From NCBI GenBank assembly GCA_028821395.1, contig JAPPGP010000124.1:1-49430 (forward strand): 49,430 bases of DNA, given 5' to 3'. The position numbers and the translations under genes were made by a program. Position 1 is the first letter of the stretch, and every line of letters starts with the position of its first letter. Positions 7,197 to 15,813 of this stretch are shown here, one piece after another. The notes beneath the pieces were generated by a model, which worked only from the letters and a program-made list of their open reading frames with translations, ran no database searches and had not been told where the DNA came from. The stretch comes from Defluviicoccus sp. (GTDB lineage: Bacteria; Pseudomonadota; Alphaproteobacteria; MPNO01).

Positions 7197-8432
7197 ATGA
7201 GCGCAGCGCCGGAGAGCGAGCAGCAATTCTACCGGATCAAGCGGTTGCCGCCCTACGTGTTCGCCGAGGTGAACGCGATGAAGGCGGCGGCGCGCGCGGC
7301 CGGCGAGGACATCATCGATTTCGGCATGGGCAACCCCGACGCCCCCTCCCCGCCGCATGTGGTCGCCAAGCTGGTCGAGGCGGTGCAGGACCCGAAGACC
7401 CACCGCTATTCCAACTCGCGCGGCATTCGCGGGCTCAGGCGGGCGATCGCGGCCTATTACGAACGCCGCTTCGGGGTGACGCTCGACCCGGAACGCGAAG
7501 CCATCGCCACGCTCGGCTCCAAAGAGGGCTTCGCCAACCTGGCGATGGCGATCACCAGCCCCGGCGACGTGGTCATTGTCCCCAACCCGTCCTATCCGAT
7601 CCACGCCTACGGGTTCATCATCGCCGGCGGCGCGCTGCGCCATGTCCCGGTCGGCCCCGGCATCGACTTCCTGGCCGAGATCGAGCGCGCGGCGCGCTAC
7701 AGCGTGCCGGCGCCGCTTGCCGTGATCCTCAACTTCCCGGCCAACCCGACCGCGCATGTCGTGGATCTCGGGTTCTACGAAGAGGTGGTCGATTTCTGCC
7801 GATCGCGCGGTATCTACGTCATCTCCGACCTCGCCTATGCCGAGATCTATTTCGACGACAACCCGCCGCCGTCGATCCTCCAGGTGCCCGGCGCGATCGA
7901 CATCGCGGTCGAGTTCACCTCGCTCAGCAAGACCTACTCGATGCCGGGCTGGCGCATCGGCTTCGCGGTCGGCAACCGCAGGCTGATCGAGGCGCTGGCG
8001 CGGGTGAAATCCTATCTCGACTACGGCGCCTTCACCCCGGTCCAGGTCGCCGCGGTGGCGGCGCTCAACGGCCCGCAGGACTGCATCGACGAGACCCGCG
8101 CGCTCTATCGCCGGCGCCGCGACGTGCTGGTCGAGAGCTTCGGCGCCGCCGGGTGGGAGATACCGCCGCCGGACGCCACCATGTTCGCCTGGGCGCCGAT
8201 CCCGCCGCGGTTCTCCAATATCGGCTCGCTCGAATTCTCCAAGCTGCTGCTCGACCGGGCCAAGGTCGCGGTCTCGCCCGGCGTCGGGTTCGGCGAGTAC
8301 GGCGAAGGCTATGTGCGGATCGCGCTGGTCGAGAATCGGCACCGCATCCGCCAGGCGGCGCGCAATGTCCGGCGCTTCCTCTCCGACACCGACCGCCTGG
8401 TCACCATGCCGAAACGGGCGGCGCAGGCCTGA
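7197..8432 (+). CDS. PLP-dependent class I/II aminotransferase (AlaC / LL-DAP-aminotransferase-like)
   Basis: A 411-residue fold-type I aminotransferase. Visible landmarks are D-F-G-M-G-N-P-D at 41-48, the N-F-P-A-N-P-T-A segment at 179-186, Asp211 in S-D-L-A-Y that pairs with the PLP ring nitrogen, and SLSKTYSMPGWR at 242-253 with the Schiff-base Lys245. The closest family by eye is the glutamate-pyruvate aminotransferase AlaC / LL-diaminopimelate aminotransferase group, which acts on pyruvate, glutamate or aspartate-family substrates. The next gene is homoserine dehydrogenase, entered through a TGATG overlap, which supports a role in aspartate-family amino acid metabolism. The ATG at 7197 is chosen because the 13 upstream in-frame residues are not family-like. 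Confidence 0.9.
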   Translation: MSAAPESEQQFYRIKRLPPYVFAEVNAMKAAARAAGEDIIDFGMGNPDAPSPPHVVAKLVEAVQDPKTHRYSNSRGIRGLRRAIAAYYERRFGVTLDPEREAIATLGSKEGFANLAMAITSPGDVVIVPNPSYPIHAYGFIIAGGALRHVPVGPGIDFLAEIERAARYSVPAPLAVILNFPANPTAHVVDLGFYEEVVDFCRSRGIYVISDLAYAEIYFDDNPPPSILQVPGAIDIAVEFTSLSKTYSMPGWRIGFAVGNRRLIEALARVKSYLDYGAFTPVQVAAVAALNGPQDCIDETRALYRRRRDVLVESFGAAGWEIPPPDATMFAWAPIPPRFSNIGSLEFSKLLLDRAKVAVSPGVGFGEYGEGYVRIALVENRHRIRQAARNVRRFLSDTDRLVTMPKRAAQA

Positions 8433-9727
8433 TGGCGCCGCTCGCGGTCGCGCTGGCGGGGCTCGGCACGGTCGGCGCGGGTGTCTTCGCGCTACTCAGG
8501 GACCGGGCCGAGACCCTGGCCGGGCGCGCCGGGCGGCCGATCCGGGTGGTCGCCGTCTCGGCGCGCGAGCGGAGCCGCGACCGCGGTATCGATCTCGACG
8601 GCGTCGCCTGGTTCGACGACGCGGCGGCGATGGCGCGCGAGGCGAAGGCGGATGTCCTCGTCGAGCTGATCGGCGGCGCCGACGGCATCGCGAGGGCGGC
8701 CTGCGAGGCGGCGCTCGATGCCGGTCGCGACGTGGTGACCGCCAACAAGGCGCTGCTCGCCAAGCACGGCACCCTCATCGCGCGGCGCGCCGAAGCGTCG
8801 GGCCGGACGCTGGGCTACGAGGCGGCGGTCGCCGGCGGCATTCCCATCGTCAAGGCGTTGCGCGAGGGGCTGGCGGCCAATCGCATCGCCGCCATCTACG
8901 GCATCCTCAACGGGACCTGCAACTACATCCTCACCGAAATGCGGACGACCGGCAGGCCGTTCGAGGAAGTTCTGGCCGATGCGCAGGCGCTGGGCTACGC
9001 CGAGGCCGATCCCCATTTCGACATCGACGGCATCGACGCGGCGCACAAGCTCGCCATTCTCACCGCGCTCGCGTTCGGCACCGAGATCGACTTCGACGGC
9101 GTCCATGTCGAGGGCATCCGGCATGTCTCGGCCGACGACATCGTCTTCGCCGACGAGCTCGGCTACCGGATCAAGCTGCTCGGCATCGCCCGGCGCACCG
9201 GGCACGGGATCGAGCAGCGCGTGCATGCCTGCATGATCCCGCAAACCGCGCCGCTCGCCCGCGTCGAAGGCGTGTTCAACGCCGTCGTCGCCGAGGGGGA
9301 CAGTGTCGGAACCACGGTCTATGAGGGGCGCGGCGCCGGAGCGGGCCCGACCGCATCGGCGGTGGTCGCCGATCTCGTCGATCTCGCCCGCGGCCTCCGT
9401 CTGCCGGTCTTCGCCGCGCCGGCGGCAAGCCTCCTGCCCGCGGAGACCGCGGCGATGGACCGCCATGCCGGCCCCTATTACCTGCGCCTCATGGTGGTCG
9501 ACCGGCCCGGGGTCATCGCCGATGTCGCCGCTGCGCTCCGCGACGAGCAGATCTCGATGGAATCGATGATCCAGCGCGGCCGCGCGCCGGGCGAGCCGGT
9601 GCCGGTGGTGCTGACCACCCACGAGACCGGGGAGGCGGCCATGTCGCGCGCCCTCGGCCGGATCGAGCAGCTCGGCAGCGTGGTCGAGCCGCCGCGCATG
9701 ATTCGCATCGAATCGCTGGTAAGCTGA
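8432..9727 (+). CDS. hom: Homoserine dehydrogenase
   Basis: A 431-residue enzyme that reduces aspartate semialdehyde to homoserine for threonine, methionine and isoleucine synthesis. The Rossmann motif G-L-G-T-V-G-A-G is at 10-17, TANKALLA at 103-110, GILNGTCNYILTEM at 157-170, and the catalytic region G-Y-A-E-A-D-P-H-F-D-I-D-G at 188-200 with Lys206. A C-terminal ACT domain (about 350-425, beginning Y-Y-L-R-L-M-V-V-D-R-P-G-V) is expected to bind threonine for feedback inhibition. The start overlaps the aminotransferase stop by one base, so the genes are translationally coupled. The gene is intact and of normal length. Confidence 0.96.
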   Translation: MAPLAVALAGLGTVGAGVFALLRDRAETLAGRAGRPIRVVAVSARERSRDRGIDLDGVAWFDDAAAMAREAKADVLVELIGGADGIARAACEAALDAGRDVVTANKALLAKHGTLIARRAEASGRTLGYEAAVAGGIPIVKALREGLAANRIAAIYGILNGTCNYILTEMRTTGRPFEEVLADAQALGYAEADPHFDIDGIDAAHKLAILTALAFGTEIDFDGVHVEGIRHVSADDIVFADELGYRIKLLGIARRTGHGIEQRVHACMIPQTAPLARVEGVFNAVVAEGDSVGTTVYEGRGAGAGPTASAVVADLVDLARGLRLPVFAAPAASLLPAETAAMDRHAGPYYLRLMVVDRPGVIADVAAALRDEQISMESMIQRGRAPGEPVPVVLTTHETGEAAMSRALGRIEQLGSVVEPPRMIRIESLVS

Positions 9728-9747
9728 CCACCGAAGGGAGCGAGATC

Positions 9748-10728
9748 ATGACCGAGCCCGCCTCGAAAATGGACCGCAACCTTGCGCTCGAGGTGGTCAG
9801 GGTCACCGAGGCGGCGGCGCTCGCGGCATCGCGGCTGATGGGCCGCGGCGACGAGCGCGCGGCCGACCAGGTCGCGGTGGATGCGATGCGGGACGCGCTC
9901 AACAGCCTCGCCATCGAGGGCACCGTGGTGATCGGCGAAGGCGAGCGCGACGAGGCCCCGATGCTCTATATCGGCGAGAAGGTGGGCGCCGGCGGCGGAC
10001 CCAAGATCGACATCGCGCTCGACCCGCTGGAAGGCACGACGATCACCGCCAAGGGGCTGACCAACGCGCTCGCCGTGGTGGCGATGGCCGAGGAGGACGG
10101 GTTTCTCAACGCGCCCGACGTCTATATGGACAAGATCGCCGTCGGCGGCGGGCTGCCCGAGGGCGTGGTCGATCTCGACGAGAGCCCGGGCGACAATCTC
10201 GAGGGCCTCGCCGGGGCCAAGGGGGTGGATGTCTCCGACCTGGTCGCCTGCATCCTCGACCGCCCGCGTCACGAAGAGCTGATCGCACGGGTGCGCGAGG
10301 CGGGCGCCCGCATCATGCTGATCACCGACGGCGACGTGTCGGGGGTGATCGCGACCTCGCAGCCGGAGAGCGGCGTCGACATCTATCTCGGCTCGGGCGG
10401 CGCGCCGGAGGGGGTTCTCGCGGCCGCGGCGCTGCGCTGCATCGGCGGGCAGATGCAGGGCCGGCTGATCTTCCGCAACGACGAGGAGCGGCGGCGGGCG
10501 GCGAGTTGCGGGATCACCGATCTGGACCGCAAGTACGGGCTGCTCGAGCTCGCCGACGGGGATGTGATGTTCGCCGCCACCGGGGTGACCAACGGCACCA
10601 TGCTGCGCGGTGTGCGGCGCGAGGCCGGGCGCGCCTACACCCATTCCATGGTCATGCGCTCGAAGACCGGGACGGTGCGGCTGATCGAGGCCCATCACAA
10701 CCTGGAGCGCAAGGCCAGCCTCGGCTAG
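9748..10728 (+). CDS. glpX: Class II fructose-1,6-bisphosphatase
   Basis: A 326-residue GlpX-type phosphatase that converts fructose 1,6-bisphosphate to fructose 6-phosphate in gluconeogenesis; related enzymes also hydrolyse sedoheptulose bisphosphate. Diagnostic motifs are V-I-G-E-G-E-R-D-E-A-P-M-L at 61-73 and the metal-binding I-A-L-D-P-L-E-G-T-T at 89-98. The ATG at 9748 follows a GAAGGGAG ribosome site, 20 bases after hom. The hom-glpX-recJ order is a familiar alphaproteobacterial arrangement. Confidence 0.95.
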   Translation: MTEPASKMDRNLALEVVRVTEAAALAASRLMGRGDERAADQVAVDAMRDALNSLAIEGTVVIGEGERDEAPMLYIGEKVGAGGGPKIDIALDPLEGTTITAKGLTNALAVVAMAEEDGFLNAPDVYMDKIAVGGGLPEGVVDLDESPGDNLEGLAGAKGVDVSDLVACILDRPRHEELIARVREAGARIMLITDGDVSGVIATSQPESGVDIYLGSGGAPEGVLAAAALRCIGGQMQGRLIFRNDEERRRAASCGITDLDRKYGLLELADGDVMFAATGVTNGTMLRGVRREAGRAYTHSMVMRSKTGTVRLIEAHHNLERKASLG

Positions 10729-10733
10729 CCGTC

Positions 10734-12539
10734 ATGGCGATCGAGGCGTCCGCCGCCGACAGCGCCTTTCTCGACGTCGACCGCTCGGTCACCGGCAAGC
10801 GCTGGCACGCGCGGACGGCCGACGATCGCCGGGCGCTGGCCATCGCCGAGGCGAACGGGTTGCCGGAAATCGTCGCCCGCGTGCTCGCCGGGCGGGGGAT
10901 CGAATCCGACCGGGTCGACGAGTTCCTCAACCCCACGCTGCGCAGCGCGCTCCCCGACCCGTCCACGCTGCGCGACATGGACCGTGCCTGCGAACGGGTC
11001 GTCCGCGCGATCAACGACGGCGAACGCTTGGGCGTGTTCGCCGATTACGACGTCGACGGCGCGACCTCGGCGGCGCTGCTCTCGCGCTTCTTCGCTTCCA
11101 TCGGCCACCGGCTTGCGGTCTACGTCCCCGACCGGATGAAGGAGGGCTACGGCCCGAACGCAGGCGGGCTTCGCGCACTCCGGGGAGACGGCGTCTCGGT
11201 GGTGATCGCGGTGGATTGCGGGACCACGGCGCACCAGCCGCTGGCCGAGGCCGCCGCGATCGGGCTCGACGTCATCGTGCTCGACCACCATGTCGCGGAG
11301 GCGGCGCTGCCCGAGGCCGTCGCGGTGGTCAACCCCAACCGGCTCGACGAGGACAACGATTGCCGCCAGCTCGCCGCCGTCGGCGTCGCCTTCCTGTTCG
11401 CGGTCGCGGTCAACCGCGCGCTGCGGGAAGCCCACTGGTACGGCGAAGGCCATCCCGAACCGAACCTGATGGCCTGGCTCGACCTCGTCGCGCTGGGAAC
11501 CGTCTGCGACGTGGTGCCGCTGACCGGCGTCAACCGGGCGCTGGTGGCACAGGGGCTGAAGATCATGGCGCGGCGCGGCAACCCGGGAATCGCCGCGCTC
11601 GCCGACATCGCCAGAATCGACGAACGTCCCACCGCCTATCATGCCGGGTTCATGCTCGGCCCCCGGGTCAATGCCGGCGGGCGGGTTGGCGAGTCGGGGC
11701 TCGGGGCGCGGCTGCTGTCGATCGACGATCCGGCGGCTGCGGCGGAGATTGCCGCGAGACTCGAGGGCTACAACCGGGAGCGGCGCGAGATCGAGGCAGG
11801 GGTTCTCGAACGCGCGATCGACCTCGCCGACGCCCAGGACGCGGCGGCCGATGTCGCGCTGGAACCGGTGGTCCTGGTCGCGGAAGAGGGCTGGCATGCG
11901 GGCGTCATCGGTATCGTCGCCTCCCGACTGCGCGAACGCTTCAACCGGCCCGCCTGCGTGCTCGCCGTGGAAGGCGGGATCGCCAAGGGTTCGGGCCGGT
12001 CGATCCCGGGTGCGGCGCTCGGCTCGGCAGTGATCGCGGCCCGCCAGGCGGGGCTGCTGATCGCCGGCGGCGGGCATGCGATGGCGGCCGGCTTTACCGT
12101 GGCGACGGATCGGATCGCCGAGCTCAAGGCGTTTCTCGACGATCATGTCGCGCGACAGCTCGGCCACCGGATCCCGGCGGTCGGGCTGGCGATCGACGGC
12201 GCCTTGACCCCGACCGGCGCCACCGCAAAGATCGTCGAAGCGCTCGAAGCGGTGGGACCGTTCGGCACCGGCAATCCGCGGCCGCGCTTCGCCCTCCCGC
12301 GGGTCCGCGTGGCCCGCGCCGACGTGGTCGGCACCGATCACGTCCGCTGCTTCCTCGTCGGCACCGAAGGCGGACCCCGGCTCAAGGGTATCGCGTTCCG
12401 TTCCGCCGGTACCGCGCTCGGCGATGCCTTGCTCGCGACCGGCGGAGCGCCGCTTCACCTGGCGGGGCATCTCAGGGCGGATCGGTGGCAGGGCCGGGAC
12501 GCGGTCGAGTTCGCGATCGAGGACGCGGCGAGGCTGTGA
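10734..12539 (+). CDS. recJ: Single-stranded-DNA-specific 5'-3' exonuclease RecJ
   Basis: A 601-residue DHH-superfamily nuclease acting in recombination, mismatch and base-excision repair. The Mn-binding motifs are present: D104-Y-D106-V-D108-G, A-V-D161-C-G-T-T, and L-D184-H-H186. The DHHA1 domain follows, with G-G-G-H-A-M-A-A-G-F near residue 450, and a C-terminal OB-like region with F-G-T-G-N-P-R-P. The ATG is 5 bases after the glpX stop, so co-transcription is likely. Length is close to that of characterised RecJ. Confidence 0.96.
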   Translation: MAIEASAADSAFLDVDRSVTGKRWHARTADDRRALAIAEANGLPEIVARVLAGRGIESDRVDEFLNPTLRSALPDPSTLRDMDRACERVVRAINDGERLGVFADYDVDGATSAALLSRFFASIGHRLAVYVPDRMKEGYGPNAGGLRALRGDGVSVVIAVDCGTTAHQPLAEAAAIGLDVIVLDHHVAEAALPEAVAVVNPNRLDEDNDCRQLAAVGVAFLFAVAVNRALREAHWYGEGHPEPNLMAWLDLVALGTVCDVVPLTGVNRALVAQGLKIMARRGNPGIAALADIARIDERPTAYHAGFMLGPRVNAGGRVGESGLGARLLSIDDPAAAAEIAARLEGYNRERREIEAGVLERAIDLADAQDAAADVALEPVVLVAEEGWHAGVIGIVASRLRERFNRPACVLAVEGGIAKGSGRSIPGAALGSAVIAARQAGLLIAGGGHAMAAGFTVATDRIAELKAFLDDHVARQLGHRIPAVGLAIDGALTPTGATAKIVEALEAVGPFGTGNPRPRFALPRVRVARADVVGTDHVRCFLVGTEGGPRLKGIAFRSAGTALGDALLATGGAPLHLAGHLRADRWQGRDAVEFAIEDAARL

Positions 12540-12576
12540 TGAGAAAGCCGGAAAGCCGCCGCGCGGGCGGACGGGG

Positions 12577-13251
12577 ATGACGAAGGGGCGGGGCTTGCCT
12601 ACGGCGGGGACACAACCCTATCGGCGCCGGAACGGTCTGGTCCGGCTCTTGCGCTGGCTGCGCTACCGTTTTGTCGTTCCTATCAAGCGCAGCCGGCACC
12701 CGCCGCAATACACCGCCCGCGGCGTGGCGGTCGGGCTGTTCTGGGCGATGACCCCGACGGTAGGCATCCAGATGATGTTCGTCCTCGCCAACTGGATCGC
12801 ATTCCGCCGCTTCGCGCCGCGCTGGGACTTCAACGTGATCCATGCGATGGCCTGGACCTGGGTGACCAATTTCGCGACCGTTCTGCCGGCCTATTACCTG
12901 TTCTACGTGACCGGGCAGGTGGTGCTCGGACGCTGGGACGACCTTACCGGCTACGCGGGTTTCCTTCGGCTCTGGGATGCCAGCACTGCCGGCGGGGCAA
13001 CCACCGACTACCTGCCGGGCGCGGCCTCGTCACCGGATGTCTATTACGACGTCATCGTCGCCGGCTGGGGGCTGGCGATGCTGGTGGGCTGCCCTCCCTA
13101 TGCGGTCGCCGCGGCCTGGATCGGCTACGTCTGGTCGCTCAAGCTGGCCGTGGCCCAGCGCCGGTTGATTGCGCGCCGACGCTACGGCCACGATCCGCGC
13201 GATCCCATGCAGACCGGACGGCCTCGCCCGGAACAGCCCGGCGAGAGGTAG
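12577..13251 (+). CDS. DUF2062 domain membrane protein
   Basis: A 224-residue integral membrane protein with the DUF2062 pattern: an N-terminal amphipathic basic segment (R-W-L-R-Y-R-F-V-V-P-I-K-R), then H-P-P-Q-Y-T-A-R-G-V-A-V-G-L-F-W-A-M-T-P, followed by hydrophobic spans around 65-85, 100-120 and 160-195. The family role is not established. The ATG at 12577 is chosen because homology-like sequence begins just after it; an open frame continues upstream into recJ. It lies 37 bases downstream of recJ and may be the last gene of that operon. Confidence 0.8.
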   Translation: MTKGRGLPTAGTQPYRRRNGLVRLLRWLRYRFVVPIKRSRHPPQYTARGVAVGLFWAMTPTVGIQMMFVLANWIAFRRFAPRWDFNVIHAMAWTWVTNFATVLPAYYLFYVTGQVVLGRWDDLTGYAGFLRLWDASTAGGATTDYLPGAASSPDVYYDVIVAGWGLAMLVGCPPYAVAAAWIGYVWSLKLAVAQRRLIARRRYGHDPRDPMQTGRPRPEQPGER

Positions 13252-13254
13252 CGG

Positions 13255-13283
13255 TTGATTTCCGCCGACTCCGCGGCTACCAA
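13255..13283 (+). promoter_or_regulatory. Candidate sigma-70-type promoter for tRNA-Glu
   Basis: TTGATT (13255-13260), a 17-base spacer and TACCAA (13278-13283) lie immediately before the tRNA. The -10 box matches the consensus weakly and would give a very short leader, so this is tentative. Confidence 0.3.
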
Positions 13284-13292
13284 TCGCGCCAC

Positions 13293-13368
13293 GACCCCAT
13301 CGTCTAGAGGCCTAGGACATCAGCCTTTCACGCTGAAGACACGGGTTCGACTCCCGTTGGGGTCGCCA
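13293..13368 (+). tRNA. tRNA-Glu (anticodon UUC)
   Basis: A 76-nt cloverleaf. The acceptor stem GACCCCA pairs with TGGGGTC and the discriminator is G13365. The D arm carries GTCTAGAGGCCTAGGAC, the anticodon stem TCAGC/GCTGA encloses CTTTCAC (anticodon UUC), and the T arm is ACGGGTTCGACTCCCGT. The 3' CCA is encoded at 13366-13368. The layout closely follows E. coli tRNA-Glu. Confidence 0.97.
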
Positions 13369-13389
13369 TAACTCCTCCGGTTGCCCGAC

Positions 13390-14961
13390 ATGACGCAGAC
13401 CAGCTCCGCTGCCGGGTCCGAATTCTGGACCGACGACACGCTGATCAGCCTGCTGGAACGCTGCGTGCGGGACTGTGGCGGTGCGCCGGCGATTCTCGCC
13501 GCCGGGGAGGTCGTCGACTGGCGCGGCGTCGCGGAGCGGGTCGATGCGCTGGCCGGCGGGCTCGCCGCGCTCGGCATCGGCCGGGGCGACACGATTGCGG
13601 TCCAGCTCCCCAACCTGCCGGCCTTCCTCTACGTGCTGCTCGCCGCGTCCCGGCTCGGCGCGGTGACCAGCACCATCCACATGCCCTACGGCCCGCGCGA
13701 AGCCGCGGACATCATTCGCCATGCCCGCGCCCGGCTGGTGTTCGCCGCGGCGAAGGCGGGCGACCGCCGACCGGCCGCCGACATCGCCGCGCTCAAGCGG
13801 GACCTCCCCTCGCTCGCCCATGTCGTCGCCGTGAATGGACCGGTCCCCGCGGGCGCACTCGATTTCGACGACGTGCCGCGTCCCGGTGCCGCGCTGCCGC
13901 CGCCGCCCGCCGCGGACGACCCCTACGTCATGCTGTTCACCTCCGGCACGTCGTCGAGCCCGAAGGCGGTGCTCACCGACTATCGCCGGTTTCTGGCCAA
14001 CGCCCGGCTCAATTGCAGCGAAAAGCAGATGGGCCCGGGCTCGATCATGCTGTCGGCCGCGCCGTTCAGCCACCTGTTCGGGCTGTATTCCTTCCACCTC
14101 ACGCTCTATGGCGGCGGCGCCACGGCGCTCCTGCCGGCGTTCACGCCCCCCGGCCTGGTCGAGGCGGTACAGGCGTTCCAACCGACCCACATCTTCGCCG
14201 CTCCCGCGCATATCGCATCCTGCCTCGAAGCGGGGCTGCTCGCAGGCGACACGCTCGCCCCGGTGCGCTATTGCGTGGTCTCGGGCGCCAGGGCCGCGCC
14301 GGACTTCTATCGCGGGGCGCAGGCGGCGCTCAGGCAGGGCCGCATCGCGCAGCTCTGGGGGATGACCGAGTGCCAGTGCGGCATGTTCACCCGGCCCTGG
14401 GAGGATGCCGAACGGGCGGCATGGGGCTGCGGGCGGCCGAGCCCGGGAAACCGGGCCAGGGTGTGCGATGCAGACGACGTGCCGCTGCCGGCGGGCGAGG
14501 ACGGCGCTTTGCAGATCCGCGGCGCCTCGGTGTTCGACGGCTATCACGGCAACGACGAGGCCAACGTGGCCGCGTTCACCGCCGATGGCTGGTACCGCAC
14601 CGGCGACCGGGCGGTGATCGACGCGACCGGCGCGGTGTCGATCACCGGGCGCGAGAAGGACTTGATCAACCGGGGCGGCGTGAAGATCAACCCCGCGGAT
14701 GTCGAGGAGGCGATCGACCGGCACCCCGATATCGTCCAGTCGGCGATCGTCCCCATGCCGGACCCGGTGCTGGGCGAGCGGGCGTGCTGCTTCGCCATCG
14801 CCCGCGACGGCGCGGCGCCCGAACTCGGCGATCTCGCGGCCTGGCTCGAAAGCCAGGGGATCGCCAGGCTGAAATGGCCGGAGCGGCTGATCCTGGTCGA
14901 CGACATGCCGCTGACCCCGACCCGGAAGGTGATCAAGGGGCGCCTCCGGATCCCCGATTGA
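13390..14961 (+). CDS. Class I adenylate-forming acyl-CoA ligase
   Basis: A 523-residue ligase that activates a carboxylic acid as an acyl-adenylate and transfers it to CoA. The ATP P-loop reads T-S-G-T-S-S-S-P-K at 184-192. The core G-W-Y-R-T-G-D is intact, the hinge is K-D-L-I-N-R-G-G-V-K-I-N-P-A-D-V-E, and the C-terminal catalytic Lys sits in P-L-T-P-T-R-K-V-I-K-G. It resembles cyclohexanecarboxylate/medium-chain CoA ligases. ATG at 13390 is preferred over the TTG nine bases earlier. It begins 21 bases after the tRNA and is followed 15 bases later by a crotonase, suggesting an acid-activation and beta-oxidation-like operon. Confidence 0.9.
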   Translation: MTQTSSAAGSEFWTDDTLISLLERCVRDCGGAPAILAAGEVVDWRGVAERVDALAGGLAALGIGRGDTIAVQLPNLPAFLYVLLAASRLGAVTSTIHMPYGPREAADIIRHARARLVFAAAKAGDRRPAADIAALKRDLPSLAHVVAVNGPVPAGALDFDDVPRPGAALPPPPAADDPYVMLFTSGTSSSPKAVLTDYRRFLANARLNCSEKQMGPGSIMLSAAPFSHLFGLYSFHLTLYGGGATALLPAFTPPGLVEAVQAFQPTHIFAAPAHIASCLEAGLLAGDTLAPVRYCVVSGARAAPDFYRGAQAALRQGRIAQLWGMTECQCGMFTRPWEDAERAAWGCGRPSPGNRARVCDADDVPLPAGEDGALQIRGASVFDGYHGNDEANVAAFTADGWYRTGDRAVIDATGAVSITGREKDLINRGGVKINPADVEEAIDRHPDIVQSAIVPMPDPVLGERACCFAIARDGAAPELGDLAAWLESQGIARLKWPERLILVDDMPLTPTRKVIKGRLRIPD

Positions 14962-14976
14962 AGACTGGAGCGCGCG

Positions 14977-15774
14977 ATGGAACCTTACCGGACGATCGGC
15001 GTGGAGACCGACGCGCGCGGGATCGCGTCGATCGCGCTCGACCGCCCGGAGCGGCGCAACGCGATCGATCCGGTAATGATGGACGAGCTGCTGGCGGCGT
15101 TCGACCGCCTCGGCGCCGACGATGGGGTGCGCGCCATCGTGCTCCGCGGCAATGGCAAGGTGTTCTCGGCCGGCGGCGACCTCAACTGGATGCGCGACAC
15201 CAGGGGCGCGAGCGAGGACGAGGTGGCCCGCGACTCGGCGCGGCTGCAACGGGTCTACGCGGCGGCCGCCGCCTGCCCCAGGATGCTCGTCGGCCGGCTG
15301 CACGGCGCGGCGATGGCGGGCGCGCTCGGCCTGGTCGCGTGCTGCGACGTCGCCATCGCCGAAGCCGACACCAAGTTCTGCCTGTCGGAGGTGAGGCTCG
15401 GCCTCGCCCCCGGCATCATCGCGGGGTTCCTGCTGCCGAGGATCGGCGCGGGCTGGTTTCGCTACCTCGCCACCGGCGCGGTGGTGTTCGGGACCGAAAC
15501 GGCCGCGCGCGCGGGCCTGGTTCACGAGGTGGCGGCGGACGAGGCCGATCTCGACGCAAGGGTGGAGGCGCATTGCCGCCTCGCGCTCGCCGCCTCGCCG
15601 GAGGCGATCGCCGCCACCAAGGCGCTTCTCGCCGACCTCGGCTACGCGCCGGACCCCGGGCTGTTCGAGACCGGGCTCGGCTGGAACGTCAGGACCCGCA
15701 TGTCGGACGCTGCCCAGGAGGGCATCGGCGCGTTCCTCGAACGCCGCAAGGCGCGCTGGGTGGTCGACGCCTAG
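14977..15774 (+). CDS. Enoyl-CoA hydratase/isomerase family protein
   Basis: A 265-residue crotonase, probably hydrating an enoyl-CoA made from the product of the upstream ligase. The oxyanion-hole segments are V-F-S-A-G-G-D-L (about 63-70) and H-G-A-A-M-A-G-A-L-G-L (about 109-119). The S-E-V-R-L-G-L-A-P-G region is closest to methylglutaconyl-CoA hydratases (LiuC type). The catalytic Glu usual after L-G-L-x-P is not obvious, so isomerase or other crotonase chemistry is possible. It forms a tight gene pair with the acyl-CoA ligase, 15 bases apart. Confidence 0.88.
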   Translation: MEPYRTIGVETDARGIASIALDRPERRNAIDPVMMDELLAAFDRLGADDGVRAIVLRGNGKVFSAGGDLNWMRDTRGASEDEVARDSARLQRVYAAAAACPRMLVGRLHGAAMAGALGLVACCDVAIAEADTKFCLSEVRLGLAPGIIAGFLLPRIGAGWFRYLATGAVVFGTETAARAGLVHEVAADEADLDARVEAHCRLALAASPEAIAATKALLADLGYAPDPGLFETGLGWNVRTRMSDAAQEGIGAFLERRKARWVVDA

Positions 15775-15813
15775 CATCCGCGATGCCACCATAGCGGCGT
15801 CGGGGAGGAAGGC

